A program made the translations under genes and the position numbers. This document shows, in pieces, positions 1 through 9,095 of a stretch of DNA of 22,822 nt. A model generated the notes under the pieces. That model did no database searches and had not been told where the DNA came from. It saw nothing but the letters and a program-made list of their open reading frames with translations. Numbering within the stretch: the stretch's first letter is position 1; each line of letters opens with the position of its first letter. The stretch is from Dipylidium caninum (lineage: Eukaryota > Platyhelminthes > Cestoda > Cyclophyllidea > Dipylidiidae): positions 1 through 22,822 of the forward strand of contig QEYB01000215.1 of assembly GCA_017562135.1 (NCBI GenBank), read 5' to 3'.

Positions 1-552
1 TAAAGAAAGAGAATGAGGAAGATTTCGACGTTGAGATCCACTTGGCCTTTTGGACCCATATTTTCGACACAAGGTGAAGTCAACCCACGGTTCCCGTTTT
101 GGGACACAACGCCCATTAACTTCTCCACACCGAATGCATCGTTACTTCATAAAAACGACGCTGAAAGCAAACGGTTTTTGCGGAATTGGAAGCACTAAAT
201 CCGACTGGTATATGGCTGGAGTTGATTTTGGAGCGGTTTTACTGAAGAACCAGAGGCGAAATGGCGGATCCCCGACACTTTACTATGGAAACACCGCAGT
301 TGCACACGTTCTCCCGGAAATGCTTGGGCGAATTTGAATTTGTGGAGGCCTGGTAGAGAAAAAAGAGACTTTGACTAATTTTTGAATGAGGCTGGTTTGC
401 AGGCGCTCCGGGCTTTGGAAATCCGGAAGTCGGTGCAAGAGTTTAAAGTCGCCAGAATTGTAACAAGTGGCTTCACGTGTAAGCCGGCGGTGAGCCACAC
501 ACAGGTCAATAATCTCAGGCAGTTCATGGGCAAAATAACCCCTCATTCTATG

Positions 553-577
553 CTTCTTCTTCTTCTTCTTCTTCTTC
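553..577. repeat. (CTT)8 microsatellite
   Basis: Eight uninterrupted CTT units plus one C. On the + strand it makes a run of leucines in an ORF at 382-732, on the - strand a run of lysines in an ORF at 283-687. Both homopolymeric stretches are products of the repeat and should not be read as evidence for a protein. Confidence 0.95.
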
Positions 578-1140
578 CACTTGTTTATCGATTTATCCCG
601 TTTCGAAATATTACAATCCCGTCGAGGACAAACGGGCCTGACAACAAAATGAACCAATGGAACACGACAGCCTCCATTAACGGACAAACGATTCGCAATT
701 CTAAAAAGAGGTCCCGACTAGGCGCAATTTGACAATCATTTTATTCTTTTTTCTGTTACCACGGCAAACGAAGCGTTCCATTGTTTCGTCAAAATGTTGC
801 CCGGGTGACGCAAAGCATTTAGCCGCCCCGGGGTAAGCAGGAAGCAAAGTGCATGAAGTAAGGCGTCGGGCAAATATGTTAGCGAACCGAATCCAGTATT
901 TACCAGTTCATGAAAGCCCCGTCTCCCATTCGGGTAGGTTGGAACTTTGACGAGTAGAATATTGCCTTGGGAAGGGATCTAAACTTCAAAAATATGAGAT
1001 TGAGTGGCAAAAATAACTTTTCTATTACGAAAATTCCACTTTTCCCCTATGTAAGACCGTTTTAGCAGTCAACTGTGGCTTAATTAGCATAAACCGTCAG
1101 GGGGGGTCCTAGTTATCGAGACAGAAGCAATGCTGAGACT

Positions 1141-1485
1141 ATGCCTCATCTGCCCTTGCCACCGAAGTCTCCAGACAGTAGGCCTTCACTGCTCCTATCC
1201 GCGTTGCTCAACTTCGCTGCTGTGTGGACAATTAGCCTTCAGGGGCGATATTCGTGCCGATGTGAGCGGCAGAGAACTTCCAATTTGCTCTCGTCCACGT
1301 ATTCATACTGGCGCAAAGTTCATTACTTGCCTGCTGTGACCGACCTTGGTGAAGTTACTGGCGGTTCCCAAGCCAGCGCCTTGAATATGCCCCATCCAGA
1401 GTTGTTTGATTGCTGGCAAATACGCCACTTCCTGTTGTCCACAGGTAGGACTGACTCCCCCAACACCAAAACTCCACCCAGATGA
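1141..1485 (+). CDS. Weak candidate ORF, 114 codons, unknown product
   Basis: An uninterrupted frame of 114 codons beginning with ATG at 1141 and ending TGA at 1483-1485, with an AATAAA three bases later (1488-1493) that could be a polyadenylation signal. The protein is proline- and serine-rich near the start, has one short hydrophobic stretch, and resembles no family I recognise. It overlaps a second ORF in another frame (1130-1339). The local base composition is somewhat GC-richer than the neighbouring flank. It could be part of a dispersed repeat, a 3' exon of an unseen gene, or chance. Confidence 0.15.
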   Translation: MPHLPLPPKSPDSRPSLLLSALLNFAAVWTISLQGRYSCRCERQRTSNLLSSTYSYWRKVHYLPAVTDLGEVTGGSQASALNMPHPELFDCWQIRHFLLSTGRTDSPNTKTPPR

Positions 1486-2110
1486 AAAATAAATGTGTCG
1501 TAGCCAAATCTTCCGAGGGTTACATAGGGCCAGTCACGTGGTTCATCCTCTTAAATGAACATTCACTCACATTTACTGTTACAATTTAATTCTTTTTATG
1601 ATTTCTCAAAAACAACCTTTTTCGTCGACGGTCACGTAAATCCGGAGGCGACAGCCATCCCAAGACGGAGCAGAGCCGCCTAGAGCTTTGATAATCTCTG
1701 AATGCGCGCGTTATCGCTACATTTAAACGACCACCACGAAGTTCAGTAAAGTGAAGGAATACCAAAATTACCGACTGGTGCTCGAAAAACTGGCACGTGT
1801 ACGTTTAAAATTTCATGGCTGAAATCTGGCCTATTCGCCTGCCTCGTCCCAGCCGCTTCTGGACTCGTGAGTGGGCGCTCCGACCCAGCATATCGCGGAC
1901 CCTACGAGTCGCCTTTCTCGGAAGGGCGCAACATTTGGGGAAAAAACAGTTTTTAAAAAGTGTTGTGCGGTCTGATTTATTATCCAATGATTAGCAGTCA
2001 CTTCGTCCATTTCGTCAATTAGGCAGATGCGAATCACCAAAGCAATGGTTTACGCATTCTTAGCTAATTTTGATCGCAAATAGCCATTTATCCTTCCGCC
2101 ATCCCGACAG

Positions 2111-5100
2111 ATTGACTTTCTACGAAAGAATGATGAAATCTTCGCGACGAAATCCAAGGAATTCATCGAGACATTGACTAAATTTCAGCAAGAGTTCGGT
2201 CAACTGACTTCGGTCTTCGAGAAAAATGACTCGAACGCCAACAGCGACACCTCTAGACGAGGTGAGTTCGTACTCAGAAGGGGATGGGTAAGGAAGCAGT
2301 AAAAAATTATGTTCATTATCCAAACGCGGAACATAAAATTTCACCCGCAGCCTCATTCTATCTTATGCCAACACCCAAGAAACTAATCTCGCGTGGAAGA
2401 TCATGTCTCCTCAATGTGGTTGATTGACCTTCCCAACTTTTGTAGCTCTGGTGCCAACGGAAACGTCACAGGCAGGAAAACAGGATGTAAGGGAAATGTT
2501 GCGAGATGTGCTGAATAATTATACAACCACGAAGGAGGTTGTGAACCCCGAAATCAGTGAAAAAGCCCGCGTCGCGGAATCGGCAGCCATTTCAAAAAAT
2601 ACTTGGAGTGCGTTTGTCGTTCTATTTGGTTACCCATTTGGGAGGCCGAGAGTTTAGTGCTGACAATTCCCCTGGAGACTCCCCTTTTCCTTTTAGGCGG
2701 ATGGAATTTCAGAGGATGGTTGCAGAGGAGAATGCTTCTCTCAAATCCTATGCCAGACCAGCAACCGGAGGGTGAGGCCGATACTGCTTAATAATCATGC
2801 ATTATCGCCGAGCCATTCAACAAATTGCTAGAAATGCTGTTCAAACAGGACTTAGTCTCTTAGTAATCCTCATGTGGTGCATTATATAGCCATGCTTTTT
2901 TGTGTAGAAATGCTACGAATTCTGCTAATCGAAGAGTTGGCCTTGACATCAAAAGGCGGGAACGAGGTGGAGACCCTTGGCCAGATGTAAAGGTCCCGGT
3001 TTCGTCAGCCGAATCTGATATTGAGGGCCGAATTGAGAGAGATGAAGGTAAGAGAAATCTGTCTTCGAGCAAACCCTTGAGGTCACCTTCAACTTGCTCA
3101 AGTACACTTTTTGATTGTGTTAACGACACCTGTACAGCTTCTGTGATCGGCTAGAAAGGAGTTGGGGTCTCAGGCTGGAAGAGCCCTCTGAACCATGCCA
3201 GAAATATCCCATTGCCCGTGATGTGGCCGCATGGCCTTCAACACACTTCGCTCTGTTTTGAGTAGATATCCCAATTCCGACTTAACGGTCTCGTTCAAGG
3301 AAACTTAATCACGCATACCCACTTCTGTTAATACATCAGTAGCTTTTCCACCACGACCACTTCCTTCCTTTGCTCGATGTTGACTATCTCCAAATAAGTT
3401 GGCGCCGCTGTGACAATAAATGTTAATGAATCAGAATGGAGGGACGAATTTTGACCTGCGGTACAGGAAGTGTTTGTTCTCTTAGGATGAAATAATGGGC
3501 AAACTATTCAGCCACGACCGTCTGATTGAATGTGGAAGGGAGAGACTGCAAAGGAAATTGCGGGAGCGTAGAGTGGCAGCTACTGTGGCTATGGATGACT
3601 TGGAGAGAAGTCGCGCGGAGGCCATCCTCTCACGGCAAGATGAAGTCGAGCAAAAGTGAGCAAAAAAATTTTCTCCACATTTTCTCCTTTTTGTGCCCTG
3701 AAATGTCAGCGTCGATGTGTCCGACTGGTGCATTGTTAAATCCTGGTCTCGATTATGAGGGCTTGACCACCACAATTCCTTTTAGTGTCGATGAGATGAA
3801 AATGGATATGCAACGAAAGCTGATGTCACGGATTGAGCAAAAGCTGCAAAATCGAGTCGCGGTGCCGCAGGAAAGCGAGCAGGTTTGTAAACCCTCAATG
3901 CACATTTCTTACTGATTTTTCTTTCCGGGGCATCGGAAGAAGGGGTCTTAATTTACCCTGACGAAGAGGAATTCACATAAAAGACTGTATTTTAACACCT
4001 ATATGGCTACCGCCTCCTGCCATAAGGGAAAATCTGCTTCTTTAAATTCGTTTCCTATTTTCAGTGATCCAGCGGACTAAAGCTCAAACCTCAATACAAT
4101 GTAAGGAGACTAGAAAACCTCTAAATTGTCCTCCCGACTTCTTCGCTTTATCCATTACCCATAATGGGTTCGTTTAAAAAAAGAAATTCTGGTTAAATGA
4201 TTGGCGGGAAGTCTGTAAATAGTGCGGGGAGGGACAAAGTAGCCCCAGCTTCGAACACCATGGTACACGCCCATTCACACGCCCTGAATGGCAATCTTTG
4301 GAGGCTTGTCTCCACTTCCACTTGTCCAGTCCCATTTGATGATCAGTTACCGTAAAGAAATGGAGCAGGAGGGAACAGCTAATAAGTGTACGGAAAAAAT
4401 GCTACTCAAAACTCATGCTAAAAAGGACCGGACCCTCGGACTCAAGAAATGAATTGCGGCATGGAGCTCATTCATATCCTAACTGGGGAAAGTCCCCCTA
4501 TCCTAGTGAAGCTGATTTTTCTCGGGCTTTGTGGTGAGGTCGATGGGTATGAAATCCTGCTATCTGTGGGACATGGTCCCGTTTTCGCAGATTATCTCCC
4601 AAATATGGAGGATTAAACAAAACTTTGGGTTAACTCTCAAACACGTTATGACGCCCTTGGTCTGAAGCGGAAAGGTGACCATAAAGACAAATTGCGAGAG
4701 GGTTGAGGTTATATTAGTCCCTACCTAAAGAAGAAAAGAGCTGTTCTTTAGTGCTTCATTGCAGCCCGACTATGAAACCAAAGGTATTTGTAGCGTTGTT
4801 GCTGCCCTCGGCTGTTTGGATAATAGCGTTAAGTACCTTCTTGTAAAAATTCCCTATAAAGGTAGTGGCAATTGACTAAACAAAGACCCAAGGAAAAGAA
4901 TTCTGATAGGGTGCTAAGTATGAGTCTAGATTGGCATATAAACATCATCGTGCGGAATGATTCAGTGGAGAGACCACATAATGAGTTAGAGAGGTGAAGG
5001 AAGTTCACTGATGCGGCTACAAGTAAGGAATATATGGAAAAGTTACCGTGCACATGGGTTAAGACGGAGCTCGCACTGAAAACAAGGTTTATTTTGTCTA

Positions 5101-6434
5101 ATACAACATCGGTCAGTCAAAAATCGACATTTGAGTCTAAAATATACTAAACAAAATAAGGATTTTTCATTTTAGACTCGTTCGCTTATTAACAAATTCC
5201 ACGGCATTTAAAAGGAAAAAAAGTGAAAAAAGATAACGAGAATGTTAATATTTGTAGCTTGTTGCAAGTAAATGAAATTGCCCATACTGAGTTACTTTCA
5301 TTAATTCGTACTATATGCAACATCTGTCAACTCCCCCGCCTCTTTCGGGTCTGAATGTCGTCGCCGTTGTTACTGCGGTTGGGCTTTTTCCTATTAAATA
5401 TCCGTTGAAATTGACGTAAAAATATGAATTTGAAATAAGATTTTTTCTGTAGTATTTTATACATCAATACAATCTTTGAGAGCCATTCCTAAAAGTTGAG
5501 ATTGCGTTAGACTGCGTCTTTCGGTAGCTGGCTTATACTGTGCAGGTCAGAATATTTTCAATTAGATACCCTTGAAGTCCACTTTCCCAGCTCATATTTT
5601 TCTGTTCTTTAGGTACTAGTGCAAATTCATGTTGAGATATTATACTTGGGTTTGCCGCGTTCTCAAGGTTTTGCTCATTATCGCTTTACTGGTGTGACCC
5701 AACCCCTGACACATTAGGTCTCCTTAAATATGTTTTTATGAGACCATTTGATACGGATCAACGCCATTCTTATGCGATAACATGGCTTGAGCGTCCCGTT
5801 GCTAAATTTAAAATATTTTATTTTGAAGGTTCACACCTTTTTCGCCAGCTGATAATAACAACACCACTTATTCGTTAGTAGTTCTTTTTAGGGATTAATG
5901 TCGAACCCGTCTTTTACTCGCTTGGTGAGTCCTGTACTGCCTTATATGATTCAAAACTTAATTCCGTGTATTTTGCTATAATAATTTCCTCCATACCGCA
6001 TTTATTTGGTGAGTACTGTGTCACTAATGCCTGAATGGGGCTGAAACTAAGGTACCATATGAGCATGTGCTTCATTTTCAGGTCGAAGGGGATTCGGATG
6101 CCTGTTCCAGCTGTGACTATGTTTCTCCCGGCTCCAGTGGTGACGCTTATCGATCCACATCCAACCACCATCGTCATAAATCCTTTGTCAACAAAAGGCA
6201 TATTGGAGATATTAATAATTTCGACATAGCCCTGAGAGTAAGTTGCTGCAGCATACGACCTTTTGAACTCCGGGTTTTTACTTATGTTAGTGGAACTGTT
6301 TGAATTTTTCTGCGTTCTTTTTTACCATTCCACTAAATTATGATAATCGAACAAATTTACAAGTATTAAAAGGACATGATGTAAATGGGAATCGTTCTTT
6401 GTTTCCGCAGGGTTCTACTTTTATCAATATGTAA
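2111..6434 (+). CDS. Coiled-coil protein gene, copy A, 5' partial, multi-exon
   Basis: Exons by GT-AG and phase: 2111-2261, 2446-2607, 2697-2771, 2908-3047, 3486-3655, 3786-3882, 6082-6237 and a possible last exon 6411-6434 ending in TAA. The encoded protein is not recognised. It is strongly charged with long helical runs (for example DEIFATKSKEFIETLTKFQQ in exon 1 and the Arg/Glu-rich exon 5), as expected of a coiled coil, then a Ser/His/Asn-rich tail in exon 7. Relative to copy B, exon 2 has two extra A in a run at 2594-2599 and exon 4 one extra G at 3024-3026. Both shift the frame and look like homopolymer errors. An alternative end reads past 3882 to a TGA at 3913-3915. The true 5' end is missing. 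Exon structure is more secure than identity. Confidence 0.6.
3048..3485 (+). other. Intron 4 of coiled-coil gene (438 bp), copy A
   Basis: Begins GTAAGAG and ends TTCTCTTAG. I see no ORF, RNA gene or repeat in it. The same intron is 10028-10465 in copy B and 16967-17404 in copy C. A one-base difference in a CCC run and one in a C run are the only length changes. Confidence 0.7.
3883..6081 (+). other. 2.2 kb non-coding stretch inside unit, copy A (long intron or intergenic)
   Basis: Lies between the exon ending ...ESEQ and the exon beginning VEGDSD. If the donor GTTTGT at 3883 is used it is an intron ending in CATTTTCAG. If translation runs on to the TGA at 3913-3915, the rest is intergenic or 3'UTR. 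It is AT-richer than the exons. A short open stretch after TTCTTTAG at 5613 (34 codons to a TAG) is a possible unproven exon. Equivalent stretches are 10862-13057 (B) and 17801-20002 (C). A 74-94 codon minus-strand ORF (4829-5053, 11748-12032, 18688-18972) has no recognisable content. Confidence 0.6.
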
Positions 6435-6659
6435 CGCCTTTCAATGTTGTATTGCGGAAAGACGAGTTTGACTTTCTTCACCGCTATTCCTGCTCAATTT
6501 ACTCGACACTAGTTTTATTTTATGTTAAAATTATTTTACTACTTGATATGGTAAGTGGCGTGAGTTTTAAGCATGCTGCAACAATGAAATATAGTAAGTG
6601 GATTAATTTAAGGAGTAAATTCCTTAACACTTCCGTTAAAGTTTGCTCTACATCACAGG

Positions 6660-6694
6660 GTCTTTTAGCTTACTTCTGGTTGTCAGCATGCAGA
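6660..6694 (+). other. 35-bp segment present in A and C, absent from B
   Basis: In copy A the segment between CATCACA and GAAGTG runs from about 6658-6659 to 6693. In B the two flanks are directly joined (13626-13637). It starts GGGTCTTTTAG and ends CAGCATGCA, so apart from a one-base offset it resembles a minimal GT...AG intron. It also carries an in-frame TAG just upstream of the proposed Bcl-2-like start codon. Boundaries are uncertain by one or two bases because flanking G residues are shared. Confidence 0.6.
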
Positions 6695-6704
6695 AGTGTC
6701 CCAC

Positions 6705-8781
6705 ATGAAATCCTGTTCCATTTCTCAGATTTCCAATGCTGAAGAACCCACCGATGTTCATGATGTTTACTCCTCTTTTAACCGAATTTTCGGAGTCCTT
6801 CTCGTGGTTAAGTTCAAGAAAACTGTTGGTAATGTTAATGTTCATGCTCGGGCCCAAGTAGTCTCCAATTCTGTCTCTGCCAGTGCCACCGCGTCTATAC
6901 AAGAAAACCCTTCTGAAACATTCGTTTGTCCTAAAGAAAATTCAACCATTAACAACGGCAATGTTTATGATATACAGGGCATGGATATGCCTGTGTAAGT
7001 ATACGGATGTCAGTTCCTTCCTTACGCGTCCCTGATAAGTTTTTCTTTTCAAAACAGCCCCCCAATCTACAATATGAATGGAGATGATGACATGCGTGGT
7101 GCTGAATGTTTGCAATCCAGAGATCTATCCGAGTGAGTTTGATACTGACATCTTTCTTTTTTCTTCTCATTTCGGATAATTATTTTCTCTCAAAGCAATA
7201 ACTCCGTGAACAATTCAGTCGAACAGATTGGTAGCGGTTGTGGTGACGTCGATGACATGACACAAATCGGAGAACTTTCTGAGTAAGTTCACGATTGTTG
7301 GTTTCTCCTAATTATTGCGTCTAATCAAAACCGGTGATGTGGGAAATTAACTAGGAGGGAGAGGTTGCATTGTCAATAGGATAAATGATTGCTTCGGAAT
7401 AATTGTGAAAATAATACGGAACTTAAGGGTTGCACGAAATGGGGTGGGTATTTGAGTCCAGCATCATCGAAATTCACTGGCCACAGCCATGACCATATCT
7501 ATACCATTCGAACAATTATCAAGGCAATCGGTACTTCCCGCCAGTATTGATGCATCCACGTCTAAATATACTTTCACACCTGCCATACTCAACTCTCGGT
7601 TTCAGTGCCCCACCAGAACATTGCACTCAACCCCTATTTCATAGTCTCAAGAAAACAACCCCCAATTTGCTTTTTTAACCATTTTCTGGAGATGCTCAAG
7701 CAGAGTTGTCTCGATGTTGACTTTCTATGCCTCTATTCACAGACGTGACGTCCGAATATGCGGACTGGGGGGGCGCAATCACCTTAGTCACAGACCCAGG
7801 GTCGGAACGTCGAGCCTCATCAGGGTCGACACACCAACCAATTAAAAATTGAAGTTTATTTTCAATTTTCTCGGGTTTTTTTCCATCGGTGGCGAAGAGA
7901 GTTGGCATCTCCATTCTTACACCACCACCTCACCTGATAGTAACGTTTTGTAAACCGGTTTTCTCTAGGTGTGTCATATCTTGGCTGTAAGGAGGAAAGG
8001 TTTGTCGTTTAATGCCTTGTGGCAATACTCTGTTACTACAATCCGTGCTATCGTACTTACAGTAATATCAAACCACATTTGTTTCCAATCTTCGTATTGT
8101 TGACGAGCCCAACAGTTTCCTATATACGCCCACTTATCTACGCCCACGTGTACGAGCGCTTGGTGTGTAGTCCTTTACTCGTTACCGCGCAATAACATGC
8201 CTAATTAAAGCAGCTAGCTGCTCGTCTGTCTAGTTTTGAGTATGCTTCTTCGTGTCCTTACCCCTGACCAAAGCCTTTCCTGCCATTCAGAATAGAACGC
8301 CAAGTGGTAGATCGACTGATCAGTCTGGGAGACATAATTGAACAAAAATGCGGTGGTGAAATTGATGAGCTTCTAGACAGTCTTCTAGGCATCAAATCTC
8401 CAACTGAGTCGCTTTGCAGAATCGCACAACTGTAAGTAATCATTCTTCATCGTCGATTGTCTCTCGACCGCATTTGTATGTTTCCTACGGCTCACCCCTT
8501 CCCCATTAGCATCTTTAAGGAAGTCAGACTAAACTGGGGTCGAATCCTCGTGTTTTTCTACTTTGGAATCCGATATTTTCTGCGATATGCGGCGGACTAT
8601 TTGGCGCAGGGCCTTGTGAATCTCTGTTCTCGTGTCGTCAGCGCTCTGCGTGATATATGCACCGCTGGCATCTTCCAATGGATCGCTGACCATGGCGGAT
8701 GGGTATGATGGCGCGTTGAATTCGCCTTTCTCTTCGTAGGAGCAAAGATTAGGCAGAGTTAGCTGGTTTCGTACTATCTAA
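6705..8781 (+). CDS. BAK/BAX-type Bcl-2 family protein, copy A (intact frame)
   Basis: Exons: 6705 or 6729-6994, 7058-7132, 7196-7282, 8291-8431, 8510-8702 and probably 8740-8781 (TAA). All junctions are GT-AG and phases agree. With the ATG at 6705 this gives 275 residues. If 8703 is not spliced, the frame ends two codons later after GGWV (263 residues). The BH3 helix is at 8304-8345 (core LISLGDII, with the canonical Leu...Gly-Asp), BH1 from 8532 (NWGRILVFFYFG), BH2 at about 8673-8702 (FQWIADHGGW). The order and spacing match vertebrate BAK and BAX, which form pores in the outer mitochondrial membrane. A long Ser/Asn-rich, probably disordered stretch separates the first exon from BH3, and no transmembrane tail follows BH2. 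The start is uncertain because an acceptor at 6728/6729 is in the same frame. Family call is firm, BAK versus BAX less so. Confidence 0.85.
7283..8290 (+). other. 1 kb intron before the BH3 exon, copy A
   Basis: GTAAGTTC at 7283 to CTGCCATTCAG at 8290, joining a phase 2 donor (..CTTTCTGA) to the BH3 exon. An internal acceptor-like site near 7741 would lead to a frame that stops after about 33 codons, so skipping it is preferred. It contains a 14-bp perfect palindrome at 8209-8222 and a duplicated TACGCCCAC at about 8124-8146. Equivalent introns are 14223-15229 (B) and about 21209-22226 (C). Confidence 0.65.
8209..8222. repeat. 14-bp perfect palindrome AGCAGCTAGCTGCT
   Basis: Reads the same on both strands and lies about 70 bp upstream of the BH3 exon. 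It is repeated exactly at 15148-15161 in copy B. In copy C the centre is interrupted (AGCAGCTAGGACTGCT, near 22145) in the error-rich zone. It may be chance, and no protein-binding role can be assigned. Confidence 0.5.
8703..8739 (+). other. Candidate 37-nt mini-intron after BH2
   Basis: GTATGATGG... to ...CTCTTCGTAG, directly after the Trp that ends BH2, followed by 13 codons (start GAG at 8740) and TAA at 8779-8781. If not removed, translation stops at TGA 8706-8708. Very short introns occur in flatworms. The same sequence is at 15641-15677 in B, and in C it carries indels. Confidence 0.45.
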
Positions 8782-8862
8782 GGCTTGTCGATTTCCTGAA
8801 ATGGTGCATTTTTATTTGATAAACAGCTACTTTTTAATTTTTTAAGTACTTAACCATTAACG

Positions 8863-9052
8863 GTGAGTACTAATTCAAATTGCCTTCTGATGAAAACCTG
8901 CGAAAATACGCATTTCCGTAGTAAATGTGCCTCTCTTTCGGTGTTTTTACGCATTCTAGATGCCCGTCATTAGAACTCCATATAACCTTCGTCCATTTCG
9001 TCAATTAGGCAGATGCGAATCACCAAGCAATGGTTTACGCATTCTTAGCTAA
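8863..9052 (+). other. Candidate 5' leader intron and ATG exon across the A/B junction
   Basis: A strong donor GTGAGT at 8863 and a pyrimidine-rich acceptor ending TTCTAG at 8959 leave an ATG immediately after the acceptor (8960). Thirty codons follow, beginning MPVIRTPYNLRPFRQLGR, to a TAA at 9050-9052, so the frame crosses the unit boundary at 8986/8987. It could be the first coding exon of the coiled-coil gene, but I found no donor in the needed phase to join it to exon 1 at 9096. The same arrangement recurs at the B/C junction (ATG at 15899). Copy A lacks it because the left flank differs. Confidence 0.25.
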
Positions 9053-9095
9053 TTTTGATCGCAAATAGCCATTTATCCTTCCGCCATCCCGACAG

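Larger units (their letters stand above)
1..2000. other. Unique left flank with no convincing gene
   Basis: This 2 kb is not repeated elsewhere in the window and ends abruptly at 2001, where the tandem array begins. Several short ORFs exist on both strands (for example 382-732 plus, 283-687 minus, 1141-1485 plus), but none shows a domain I recognise and none is flanked by a splice pattern like that of the genes to the right. Exon 1 of the coiled-coil gene in copy A starts at an acceptor (2110/2111) with no upstream ATG in frame. Any 5' exon of that copy would have to lie here or further left, and I could not identify one. It could be intergenic, intronic or a decayed repeat. Confidence 0.6.
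2001..8986 (+). repeat. Tandem unit, copy A (about 6986 bp)
   Basis: Homology with copies B and C begins sharply at 2001 (CTTCGTCC...), while the sequence to its left is unrelated to the sequence left of B and C, so 2000/2001 is the left edge of the array. The unit contains the coiled-coil gene exons followed by the Bcl-2-like exons. It is 47 bases longer than copy B. The main causes are a 35-bp segment near 6660-6693 that B lacks and about a dozen extra homopolymer bases between 2001 and 5730, which look like sequencing error. From about 5730 to 8986 it matches B almost perfectly outside the divergent patches. It contains the only fully open Bcl-2-like reading frame of the array. Confidence 0.95.

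Noticed and set aside
3526..3915. 129-codon + ORF across exon 5 and exon 6
   Set aside because: It reads exon 5 in the wrong frame and depends on an extra A in copy A's intron; copies B and C do not support it.
4245..4260. tRNA B-box-like GTTCGAAGC on the minus strand
   Set aside because: The flanking bases do not form a T-stem (only one of the inner pairs matches), and no acceptor or anticodon arm could be found.
5914..6201. 95-codon minus-strand ORF, identical at 12890-13177 and nearly so at 19835-20098
   Set aside because: Shadow of the + strand exon 6082-6237; its conservation simply reflects the tandem copies.
7741..7850. Possible extra exon after ATTCACAG inside the 1 kb intron
   Set aside because: In the required phase it stops after about 33 codons; skipping to the BH3 exon gives an open, family-consistent protein.
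8535..8550. GGTCGAATCC resembling a tRNA T-loop
   Set aside because: It lies inside the BH1 coding sequence (NWGRIL) and does not fit the B-box consensus exactly.
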